The notes under the pieces are model-generated. The model was not told where the DNA came from, searched no databases, and saw only the letters and a list, made by a program, of their open reading frames with translations. A program made the translations under genes and the position numbers. 9,192 nt of DNA from an uncultured Bacilli bacterium (GTDB lineage: Bacteria; Bacillota_I; Bacilli_A; RF39; UBA660): positions 1 through 9,192 of the forward strand of contig CANQOE010000036.1 in assembly GCA_947625315.1 (NCBI GenBank). Reading direction: 5' to 3'. This document shows, in pieces, positions 1-5,880 of this stretch; position 1 is the first letter of the stretch, and each line of letters begins with the position of its first letter.

Positions 1-255
1 ATAATGGAAAGTATGTATCAATTTTTAAAAGAATGGAATGAAAACAATGCGAAGAATGGATTTGAAGAGTATATGGGAGAGAAATTATACAAAGCTCAAA
101 CAAGAGGCAAATTAATTGGTAAAAAAGAAGGGAAGTCCCTTGGAAAAGTTGAAGAGAAGAGAAATATAGCCAAAAAAATGTTAGCTAAAAACACATCAGT
201 AGAATATATTACCGAGATTACTGGTTTAAGTAAAAAAGAAATTTTAGCATTATAA
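1..255 (+). CDS. C-terminal part of Rpn / PD-(D/E)XK nuclease-family transposase-like protein (5' end outside window)
   Basis: The reading frame is open from the first base of the window. The ATG at 4 may be internal, so this is best read as the 3' end of a longer gene. The visible 83 residues are charged and helical: a Lys/Gly/Glu-rich stretch (GKLIGKKEGKSLGKVEEKR), then AKKMLAKNTSVEYITEITGLSKKEI. That layout, a GK-rich helix followed by 'NML..g...e.I...TGLs.eeI', is the usual tail of Rpn-family recombination-promoting nucleases, often labelled PD-(D/E)XK nuclease-family transposases, which are abundant in gut Bacillota. The catalytic PD-(D/E)XK core would lie to the left, so nuclease competence cannot be judged. 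A free-standing 83-aa protein is less likely: no Shine-Dalgarno can be seen before the ATG because the window starts there. The family call rests only on the tail. Confidence 0.6.
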   Translation: MMESMYQFLKEWNENNAKNGFEEYMGEKLYKAQTRGKLIGKKEGKSLGKVEEKRNIAKKMLAKNTSVEYITEITGLSKKEILAL

Positions 256-295
256 GTAAAATATTATTTCTCCTCTTTCTTTTTTTTCTAATTAT

Positions 296-323
296 TGATA
301 TAATAAACAAAGAAAAAGAGGGA
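296..323 (+). promoter_or_regulatory. Extended -10 promoter and RBS for the glycosyltransferase-like gene
   Basis: An extended -10, TGaTATAAT, sits at 296-304, and no convincing -35 is seen 17 bp upstream. A start site near 311 would give a very short leader. The ribosome site GAGGGA (318-323) lies 4 nt before the ATG at 328. A pyrimidine-rich tract at 271-284 can pair with the purine-rich tract 309-322 that contains the RBS, but only in transcripts reading through from the left. Confidence 0.6.
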
Positions 324-327
324 AATA

Positions 328-1845
328 ATGGCAACAAAAGAAAAACTAAAAATAATAATCTATTGTTTTTTTGTATCTTTAGCAATTCTTTTACTTACAA
401 GTAAATGTTCTTTTTTCTACCCTTTTAATGATTGGGTAGATGCCAATGCTTTTTTTACCATGGGCAAAAGCTTAGTTCATGGTCTTGTTCCTTTTCGAGA
501 TTTATTTGAACAAAAGGGACCTCTTTTATATGTAATATATGCCCTAGGTTATTTAATGAGTAATACAACCTTCCATGGTATATTTATTCTAGAAATAATC
601 TTTAGTACTTTTAATCTTTACTATAGCTATAAAATAATTAATTTATTTTTAAGTAAAAAAATAAGTTGGATAATTATTCCTTTATATATGACTTTTTTAT
701 GTACTTCAACTGCTTTTACCCATGGAGGTAGTGCTGAAGAATTTTGTTTACTATTTATTACTTACAGCCTTTATCAAATGCTCTATCACTTTAAAGTTAA
801 AGATATTACTAATAAAAACTTCTTTTTAATAGGTTTATGTACTAGTTGTGTTTTTCTAATTAAATACACTGTTATTGGTTTCTTCGCGGGTATAATGTTA
901 AGTATCTTTTTAGATTTACTTTTTTCTAAAAAATATCGTCAAGCTTTTAAATGTTGCCTTTATTATTTCCTAGGCTTTATTATTCCTATTATAATAACTA
1001 TTATTTATTTTGGAATTAATCATGCCCTAAAAGATTTTATAAATGTTTATTTTATAATTAATCTCACGGCTTATTCTCGCGAAACTCTAACTGGTAGTTT
1101 CAAATTATTAGAAATATATCGCGGATTTATTGACCATACTTTCTTAAGTGGTATTATGGATTTTATTTTAATAATTTTAGGCTTTATTTTTGTTCCTTTT
1201 CTTAAACTAAATAAAAAAGGCAAAATAAGCTTAGTATTTACTTACTTTATTTCTATTTTTACTATTTATTTTGGTTTAAGATTCTATAAATATTATTTAT
1301 TTCCTCTTCTAATTTTTGGTTTAATATCAATTATTTTAATCTTTAGTTTTCTAAATTATCTTAAAAATCATTTTTCTATATCTTTATCTAATAAAGTCAA
1401 AAACATCTTTTTAATAGCGTCCCTTATTATTTCTCTAATTTGTTCTTATAGTTTTGCTAATTATAAAGAAATGCGTTTTACCAATAAAAACAAATTATTC
1501 CAATATCAATTTGCTTCAATTATAAATGAAGAAAAAAATCCTACCTTAATTGAAATGGGCTTTGTTGATGCTGGTGTGTATACTACCACGAATATAGTTC
1601 CGCATACTTATTATTTTGAAAAACTTAATTTAAATCACGAAATATTCCCCGATAATGTCAATGCTTTTAAAAAATATATTGAAAATAAAGAAAGTACTTT
1701 TATTGTTTATTATACTAAATGGTATCAAGCTCGTCTTGAAGAAAATGAACCTCAATTATTTATTAATTATGAATTATTAAAAAAGAAAAAACTTTATTAT
1801 GATGGCAAAAAATATTATGCTTATCTCTTTAAAATAAAAAGCTAG
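328..1845 (+). CDS. Multi-pass membrane protein, GT39/PMT-like (GT-C) glycosyltransferase
   Basis: This 505-aa protein is very hydrophobic, with roughly ten or more membrane segments (first about 8-24) and a more polar C-terminal segment from about 385. The first extracytoplasmic loop carries Asp35 and Asp38 (NDWVDANAFF). It is followed by FRDLFEQKGPLLYVIYALG (56-74), typical of bacterial family-39 / PMT_2 glycosyltransferases ('yrdffe.kpPllyll'). In GT-C enzymes an Asp of this loop acts as catalytic base and a polyprenyl-phosphate sugar is the donor. The acceptor here is unknown; a cell-surface glycan or glycoprotein is an inference. The start at 328 is supported by GAGGGA and an extended -10. 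It ends in TAG at a bidirectional hairpin and appears monocistronic. Its three visible Trp codons are TGG, supporting the standard code. A flippase or O-antigen-ligase-like protein is a less likely alternative. Confidence 0.72.
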   Translation: MATKEKLKIIIYCFFVSLAILLLTSKCSFFYPFNDWVDANAFFTMGKSLVHGLVPFRDLFEQKGPLLYVIYALGYLMSNTTFHGIFILEIIFSTFNLYYSYKIINLFLSKKISWIIIPLYMTFLCTSTAFTHGGSAEEFCLLFITYSLYQMLYHFKVKDITNKNFFLIGLCTSCVFLIKYTVIGFFAGIMLSIFLDLLFSKKYRQAFKCCLYYFLGFIIPIIITIIYFGINHALKDFINVYFIINLTAYSRETLTGSFKLLEIYRGFIDHTFLSGIMDFILIILGFIFVPFLKLNKKGKISLVFTYFISIFTIYFGLRFYKYYLFPLLIFGLISIILIFSFLNYLKNHFSISLSNKVKNIFLIASLIISLICSYSFANYKEMRFTNKNKLFQYQFASIINEEKNPTLIEMGFVDAGVYTTTNIVPHTYYFEKLNLNHEIFPDNVNAFKKYIENKESTFIVYYTKWYQARLEENEPQLFINYELLKKKKLYYDGKKYYAYLFKIKS

Positions 1846-1872
1846 TAAAATTCAATTATTTACTAACTTTTT
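1836..1872. terminator. Bidirectional hairpin terminator shared by two convergent genes
   Basis: AAAAAG (1836-1841), one C/A mismatch, then TAGTAAA (1843-1849) pair with TTTACTA (1859-1865) and CTTTTT (1867-1872) around a 9-nt loop. The T-rich tract (to 1879) serves the plus strand and the A-tract serves the minus strand. The glycosyltransferase stop (1843-1845) and the stop of the small minus-strand gene (1856-1858) both lie inside the structure. Confidence 0.65.
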
Positions 1873-1975
1873 TCTTTTTAGATGCATCTTTACTTACAAA
1901 TCTAACTTTAACACCTTTAACTCTTCCAAATTGTTTTTTTACACCTTCTGGTAAGTTTTTCTTAATAGTTTTCAA
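1856..1975 (-). CDS. Small, highly basic 39-aa protein of unknown function
   Basis: A 39-codon frame starts at TTG (1975-1973) and ends at TAA. It is preceded at the right distance by GAGGTG (1987-1982, 6 nt before the start), and a perfect extended -10 (TGaTATAAT) lies further upstream, so it looks like a real, independently transcribed gene. The product has 13 Lys and 2 Arg against one Glu and one Asp. It begins MKTIKKNLPEGVKKQFGRVK, passes through a Val/Arg/Phe stretch, and ends in a KKKK-containing tail. The composition recalls small ribosome- or nucleic-acid-binding proteins, but I do not recognise the family. It diverges from the Panacea-domain gene at 2158, so it could be examined as its partner, although PanAT pairs are normally co-directional. 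TTG is chosen because no ATG lies in frame near the RBS. Existence is fairly secure; function is unknown. Confidence 0.6.
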   Translation of the reverse strand: MKTIKKNLPEGVKKQFGRVKGVKVRFVSKDASKKKKVSK

Positions 1976-2000
1976 GTTTAACACCTCACTTGTCTAAAAT

Positions 2001-2009
2001 ATTATATCA
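2001..2009 (-). promoter_or_regulatory. Extended -10 promoter for the 39-aa gene
   Basis: On the minus strand TGaTATAAT is a full match to the extended -10 consensus, about 25 bp upstream of the TTG start. The -35 region at 17 bp (TATATT) is poor, as tolerated by extended -10 promoters. The RBS GAGGTG is at 1987-1982. Confidence 0.6.
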
Positions 2010-2042
2010 TTAATAAATTAAAAAATATACTCTAAATTACTT

Positions 2043-2056
2043 ATTTTTCGAAAAAT
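2043..2056. promoter_or_regulatory. 14-bp perfect palindrome between divergent promoters (possible operator)
   Basis: ATTTTTCGAAAAAT is perfectly self-complementary and lies midway between the -10 of the minus-strand 39-aa gene (2001-2009) and the -35 of the Panacea-domain gene (2102-2107). The site could bind a dimeric regulator. In such AT-rich DNA chance is a real alternative. Confidence 0.3.
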
Positions 2057-2101
2057 TAAAAACTAATAAATTCTGTAATCTATTAATTTCTTTAAATAAT
2101 C

Positions 2102-2149
2102 TTGCTGTAAATTATAAAAAGTGCTAAAATAATATCATTGGAAAGAGAG
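2102..2149 (+). promoter_or_regulatory. Promoter and RBS of the Panacea-domain gene
   Basis: TTGCTG (2102-2107), a 17-bp spacer and TAAAAT (2125-2130) with an upstream TG (2122-2123) form a good extended -10 promoter. The purine-rich AAAGAGAG (2142-2149) lies 8 nt before the ATG at 2158. An out-of-frame ATG at 2151 opens only six codons and is too close to the RBS to be the likely start. Confidence 0.6.
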
Positions 2150-2157
2150 CATGACTT

Positions 2158-2862
2158 ATGGAACAAATTGAAACTAATAATATAACTGCTTTAGATATTT
2201 CTTTATATGTTATTGATAAATTAAGTCAAAATAAAATAAGTATCACAAATATTGAGTTACAATTGATTCTTTATTGCATTTTTAAAGAATTTCTAAAACA
2301 TAATATAATTGTTTTTAATGATAAATTTGAAGCAACAATATATGGTCCTAAAATAGAAAGTGTATACGATAAATTTCACTATTTTGGTGGTGTTCCCCTT
2401 AATATAGTAACTAAACCAAAAGATATTTTAAGCCCCAATGATAAAGCCATAATTGATAAATTTCTTAATGAAGAAAGAAATTTAGATATTTATCAATTAA
2501 TTAAAGAAGCTAAAGATGATGCTTATAGAATAATCTTTAATTCTTCGAATAATTCAAAAATTATTCCTTTAGAATTAATTAGAGCTTCCATCACTCAAGA
2601 AGATAATTTAAAAAATATATCTAAATCTATTTTTCAATTAGCCAACAACATTATTATATACTTAAAAAATAATAAAAATAATGAATTATACAGCCAAACT
2701 AATATAATAATCGAAAATTGCCTTAATATGCTCTATGTTTTAATGCTTAATAAAGATACATCAATTAAGAATACTGCTATATCTAAAGAAAAAGAAATAA
2801 GTAGTTTATTAAACCAATATAACATTTCTAAAGAATATGCTAGAGTAAAGAAAATAAATTAA
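2158..2862 (+). CDS. Panacea / SocA-like (DUF4065) domain protein, putative orphan antitoxin
   Basis: Residues 11-78 match the Panacea/SocA-like pattern. ALDISLYVIDKL is the first helix, ISITNIELQLILYCIFKEFL stands where the family has 'is.lkLqKLlYya...yl', and FEATIYGPKIESVYDKFHYFGG fits 'eaw.yGPvv..vY..f..yG'. The second half of the domain (about 92-135) is more diverged: the usual Trp after the 'L...T' helix is replaced by DDAYRI. A helical Asn/Ile/Lys-rich extension of about 95 residues follows. Panacea domains are the antitoxins of PanAT modules, where one fold neutralises many unrelated toxins; SocA in Caulobacter is instead a proteolytic adaptor. No co-directional toxin gene lies beside it. 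Upstream is the divergent 39-aa basic gene and downstream a convergent surface-protein gene. It could therefore be an orphan antitoxin, half of an unusual pair, or a domesticated regulator. The domain call is good; the role is open. Confidence 0.72.
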   Translation: MEQIETNNITALDISLYVIDKLSQNKISITNIELQLILYCIFKEFLKHNIIVFNDKFEATIYGPKIESVYDKFHYFGGVPLNIVTKPKDILSPNDKAIIDKFLNEERNLDIYQLIKEAKDDAYRIIFNSSNNSKIIPLELIRASITQEDNLKNISKSIFQLANNIIIYLKNNKNNELYSQTNIIIENCLNMLYVLMLNKDTSIKNTAISKEKEISSLLNQYNISKEYARVKKIN

Positions 2863-2863
2863 G

Positions 2864-2933
2864 TTAACATTATTATAATTCAATCAAACATTATAAAATA
2901 ATAAAAAATTATTCTTTAAAATTATAATGTTAA
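2864..2933. repeat. AT-rich inverted repeat with a third copy of the same word
   Basis: TTAACATTAT (2864-2873) pairs perfectly with ATAATGTTAA (2924-2933). A second copy, AACATTATAA (2887-2896), pairs perfectly with TTATAATGTT (2922-2931). The two hairpins share their right arm, so only one can form at a time. The region lies between the Panacea-domain stop and the terminator, in its 3' UTR. Confidence 0.4.
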
Positions 2934-2940
2934 ATTATAG

Positions 2941-2978
2941 AAAAAGAACTACTTGAATTTAAACAAATAGTTCTTTTT
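2941..2978. terminator. Strong bidirectional terminator between convergent genes
   Basis: AAAAAGAACTA (2941-2951) and TAGTTCTTTTT (2968-2978) form an 11-bp perfect stem, and TTG/CAA (2953-2955 with 2964-2966) can extend it inside. A and T tracts on either side let it end the Panacea-domain transcript on the plus strand and the surface-protein transcript on the minus strand, whose stop is at 2983-2981. Confidence 0.8.
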
Positions 2979-2980
2979 AA

Positions 2981-5638
2981 TTATTTTATAACTTTTTTAA
3001 CAGCTATTCCTAAAGCCCCAAGAGTTAATATACCAATTGTTATCACATTTTGAATATTATCAAAAGTATTAGGAGCTTTATCAATTGTTGCATCTTGAGC
3101 TTTTTCATCTACATATGCTATAGCATATTTTGAAAATTTATCTGATTTAAATGTTAAAGATTTTCCATCTTTTGATATTGTTGCATCTAGTCTTTCAACT
3201 ACACCATTATGTTCTCTTAAAATATAGTATTTTCTATTGTAACCATCTTTTAATTTTGGTAATTCAGGTAATTTTACACTCAAAGTAATTACACTGCTTA
3301 ACTCTTTCAAATAATGATCAGTATGCCCACTAGCTTTTACAACAATGCTTAAATCTAAATATTCCGCAATTGTTCCATTTTTTATTAAATTTTCAAATTT
3401 TGCTAATTCTTCTTTAGTCAATGATTCTTTAGTGATTTCCTTATTTTCTAATACAATTGTTATATCTTGTTTTCCTAACAATGATTTTAATTCGGCATCA
3501 GTAGTATTTTCTAATGTTTCTTTTAAGACATTAGAACTACTTTCAGATAATGTTATAACAACATCACCTTTAGAAGTTTCTTCCACAATTATATCATTAT
3601 TATCACTAGAACTAGTATCTTTAACAAAAGTTACTTTTACTTTTACATCATATGCAGGCATTATGAATGTTCCATCAGTAACTTCAACCTCTTTTACTTC
3701 ACCATTAAGTTCATATGTAACGCTTATTTTCTCTAACTTATAACCTGAGGCTGGTTCCACATTTACTTTAACATTTTCACCTTCGGCAGCATTTTCATTT
3801 ACTGTAAAACTACCATTTAGAGTAGCATCTTTTGTAATTTTATGAACTTTTCCAACAACACCACTTTCAGATTGTTGTACTTCACTACCTAGATATACAG
3901 AATCAACATCTTTATTAAATGTACCACCTTTAACTTGAATGTCTTTAGTCTCATTTTCTGCATCTTCATATGTTAAAACACTTTTACCATTAGTATTAAA
4001 ATTACCACCTTCTATAGTAACTTTAGCTTGTCCAGGATAAGAGTCTTCACTATTATCAACAATTACTCCAGTACCACCTGGTAATTTAACACGTTCACCA
4101 TTTTTCATTGCATCACCAACCTGATAAGTTTCTTCAGGACTACCGTCAGCAATAATATTAGCATTTTCACTAATATTAACTTTACCAGCACGGGCAACAA
4201 TTCCTAATTTTCCAGTAATAGTACCACCACTAACATTTAAAGTACCATCTTGAGGGTGATATATAGCCGCACTACCAGTACTTTTAATATTACCACCACT
4301 TATATTTATTGTTGATTCAAGGGTTGCATTAACATTGCCTTTAGGAGATCCATTACCAGAAATAGCAAAACTTTTAGAAGTAATATTACCGCCAGTAACA
4401 TCTAACTCTGGCTTTTGACCAAATAAAGCAATACCTCCAGTTATATCTCCTTTATTAATAGTAACTTTAGCACCTGCACCAGCATCGCTAGCATCAGCAA
4501 TATTATTATGACCAATCATAACTGTTATACTATTTTCAGCATTTTCATTGGCCTTAATTGAACCTCCATTAACTGTTGCTTTACAACCACCATAAGGTAC
4601 AAATAACGCTGTACTATTTTTTTCATTAGTATTTTCAATAGTACCACCAGTAATATTAAATTCAGCCGCATAATCTTTAGAAACTCCAACTTGAATAGTA
4701 GATAAAGTTCCTGAACTTGTTACTTCTCCACCTTCTATTGTTGTAGTACCTTTAACACCTAAAACAGCAACACCATTTTCTGTGCTTTCATTTATAATTT
4801 TACCACCTTTTAAAATAAATGAAACACTTGTATCTTTATCTGTTGAACCAACTTGAACTGTTGCTCCAGCATTACCATTTGCTTTAGAAGTAATTGTACC
4901 TCCCTCAACTGTTGCATCACCATTTACAAGCAAAATTGCTACACCTTCTGTTTCATTGGTATTTTTTATTGTTCCTTTGTTTACTATTAATGTTCCTTTA
5001 AATAGGTTTTCATCAACATTACCAACTAATATAGTAGAACCAGTAGTACTAGTAATATTTCCATCATTTATTACGGTTTCTCCTTGAACAATATTAATCC
5101 CAGTTCCTTTAGCTTCATTAGTATTTTCAATAGTTCCACCATTAACTATTAATTCCCCTGATGCCAAAACACTACCGACTTGGACAGCTCCACATTCACC
5201 TGTTCCTTCAATAGTACCTTTTTCTAGTGTTATTGTACTATTGTCAGCAATCAAGAATCCACCACAAGTATTTGTAATTTTACCATTTGATTGAGAATCA
5301 GTGATTGTTAATTTGACATTTTGTAACTTAATCAAAAGATTATCTGAAACATCACCATTAATTGTATTTCCATTTAAATCTAAAGTAATAGTTTTATTTT
5401 GATTAATTTCAATTCGAGATCCATTTATACTATCTTTGTTTAATAAAGTAATTGTTCCATTATCATTAACATCATTAAAAGCATCAGCTAATACATCACA
5501 ATATTTTTCAATAGTATCTGTTGTAATTTTATAGTTTGCACCACTATCACTATCAGTACATTCAGCAAATACACTTGGAACAAAAATAATACTTGCAACA
5601 AATGTGACTAATAACATTAAACTTTTTTTAAAATTCAT
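2981..5638 (-). CDS. Large secreted surface protein: signal peptide, beta-helix-like repeats, InlB-B-like repeat, C-terminal anchor
   Basis: The 885-aa start at 5638 is preferred to upstream in-frame codons (ATG at 5677, TTG at 5710). It begins a clean signal peptide (MNFKKSLMLLVTF.., predicted cut after SVFA, residue 25) and follows GGTGAG (5647-5642). Residues about 50-580 hold some fifteen short GG-T/N-I-type turns (GGTIENTN, GGTITSK, GGNIKST, GGTFNKD), as in right-handed beta-helix / pectin-lyase-like adhesin stalks. At about 603-675 comes a divergent InlB B-type repeat (SGYKLEKISVTY ... DGTFIMPAYDVKVKVTF). An alpha/beta module common in Bacillota surface proteins follows (NRKYYILREHNG ... 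KFSKYAIAYVDE). The tail is APNTFDN, a hydrophobic segment VITIGILTLGALGIAV and KKVIK, an LPXTG-like layout with a non-canonical motif; a simple membrane anchor is possible. The protein appears to lack Trp. The role is probably adhesion or surface coat; the ligand is unknown. Expression may be phase-variable. Confidence 0.8.
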   Translation of the reverse strand: MNFKKSLMLLVTFVASIIFVPSVFAECTDSDSGANYKITTDTIEKYCDVLADAFNDVNDNGTITLLNKDSINGSRIEINQNKTITLDLNGNTINGDVSDNLLIKLQNVKLTITDSQSNGKITNTCGGFLIADNSTITLEKGTIEGTGECGAVQVGSVLASGELIVNGGTIENTNEAKGTGINIVQGETVINDGNITSTTGSTILVGNVDENLFKGTLIVNKGTIKNTNETEGVAILLVNGDATVEGGTITSKANGNAGATVQVGSTDKDTSVSFILKGGKIINESTENGVAVLGVKGTTTIEGGEVTSSGTLSTIQVGVSKDYAAEFNITGGTIENTNEKNSTALFVPYGGCKATVNGGSIKANENAENSITVMIGHNNIADASDAGAGAKVTINKGDITGGIALFGQKPELDVTGGNITSKSFAISGNGSPKGNVNATLESTINISGGNIKSTGSAAIYHPQDGTLNVSGGTITGKLGIVARAGKVNISENANIIADGSPEETYQVGDAMKNGERVKLPGGTGVIVDNSEDSYPGQAKVTIEGGNFNTNGKSVLTYEDAENETKDIQVKGGTFNKDVDSVYLGSEVQQSESGVVGKVHKITKDATLNGSFTVNENAAEGENVKVNVEPASGYKLEKISVTYELNGEVKEVEVTDGTFIMPAYDVKVKVTFVKDTSSSDNNDIIVEETSKGDVVITLSESSSNVLKETLENTTDAELKSLLGKQDITIVLENKEITKESLTKEELAKFENLIKNGTIAEYLDLSIVVKASGHTDHYLKELSSVITLSVKLPELPKLKDGYNRKYYILREHNGVVERLDATISKDGKSLTFKSDKFSKYAIAYVDEKAQDATIDKAPNTFDNIQNVITIGILTLGALGIAVKKVIK
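4523..5188 (-). repeat. Four degenerate tandem units of 52-58 aa in the surface protein
   Basis: Residues 151-372 contain four consecutive units with the same plan: [V/I]xVG, a variable loop, a beta strand, GGTIENTNE-like turn, a VAIL-type strand, G-x-T-[TV]-[IV]-x-GG-x-[IV]-T-S. They begin AVQVGS, ILVGN, VQVGST and IQVGV. Each unit holds two GG turns, so it is a two-turn higher-order repeat. Divergence at the protein level suggests old duplication rather than active copy-number change. Confidence 0.6.
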
Positions 5639-5641
5639 TTG

Positions 5642-5647
5642 CTCACC
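5642..5647 (-). promoter_or_regulatory. Ribosome binding site fixing the surface-protein start
   Basis: GGTGAG on the minus strand matches the downstream half of the AAGGAGGTGA anti-16S consensus and ends 3 nt before the ATG. A short gap is expected for this part of the consensus. The upstream in-frame start candidates have no comparable site. Confidence 0.55.
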
Positions 5648-5683
5648 ATTATCTGCTTTAACAGATTTTCCTTTCATATCGAC

Positions 5684-5710
5684 ATTATAACCCCCCCCAA
5701 CCAAAATCAA
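5684..5710 (-). promoter_or_regulatory. Promoter of the surface protein with a homopolymeric spacer (putative phase-variable promoter)
   Basis: On the minus strand TTGATT (5710-5705, four of six consensus bases) is followed by a 15-bp spacer and a perfect TATAAT (5689-5684). The spacer contains eight consecutive G (5698-5691). Transcription would begin near 5677 and give a leader of about 38 nt ahead of the ATG at 5638. There is no TG extension before this -10, unlike most other promoters in the window. A spacer of 15 bp is short; two more G would give the optimal 17. The promoter call is good by sequence; switching is inference. Confidence 0.6.
5691..5698 (-). repeat. G8 homopolymer (C8 on the plus strand)
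   Basis: This is the only G or C run longer than four that I see in this AT-rich window. It lies wholly between the -35 and -10 of the surface-protein promoter. Homopolymers of this length are prone to slipped-strand length change. Confidence 0.9.
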
Positions 5711-5723
5711 GCTTTATTATTTA

Positions 5724-5753
5724 TTTACAAATTTGTTTACACTGTTTTTTACA
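5724..5753. promoter_or_regulatory. Three TTTACA direct repeats at exact 12-bp period (possible response-regulator boxes)
   Basis: TTTACA occurs at 5724-5729, 5736-5741 and 5748-5753, each followed by 6 bp before the next. Read on the minus strand it is TGTAAA three times, the last ending 13 bp upstream of the -35 of the surface-protein gene. The first copy overlaps a 10-bp palindrome ACAAATTTGT (5727-5736). Hexamers repeated about once per helical turn upstream of -35 are the usual layout for OmpR/PhoB-family activators (compare PhoP boxes of Bacillus subtilis). The regulator is unknown. Confidence 0.45.
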
Positions 5754-5799
5754 TTTAGTTAACCATTGCAATTCTTTCTTTATATTATATTAAAAAATT

Positions 5800-5850
5800 A
5801 GATAAATTTTCCTATAACTAATATTACATTAATTATCTAAAAATTTATCT
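5800..5850. repeat. 11-bp inverted repeat in the surface protein / uvrB intergenic region
   Basis: AGATAAATTTT (5800-5810) is the exact reverse complement of AAAATTTATCT (5840-5850). An overlapping alternative pairs TTAGATAA (5798-5805) with TTATCTAA (5833-5840). With no GC-rich stem or T-tract it is not a terminator. It may be a regulator site or chance in AT-rich DNA. The rest of the 5711-5950 gap holds only the elements listed separately. Confidence 0.35.
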
Positions 5851-5880
5851 TATAAATATATTTTTCTGACTGATACTAAT

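Noticed and set aside
2151..2171. Upstream ATG with a six-codon frame overlapping the Panacea-gene start
   Set aside because: It begins within one or two nt of the Shine-Dalgarno, too close for initiation, and shows no leader-peptide features.
3345..3743. 132-codon plus-strand frame inside the surface-protein gene
   Set aside because: It is antisense to a well-supported secreted protein and its product is a Ser/Phe/Val-rich shadow with no RBS or family features.
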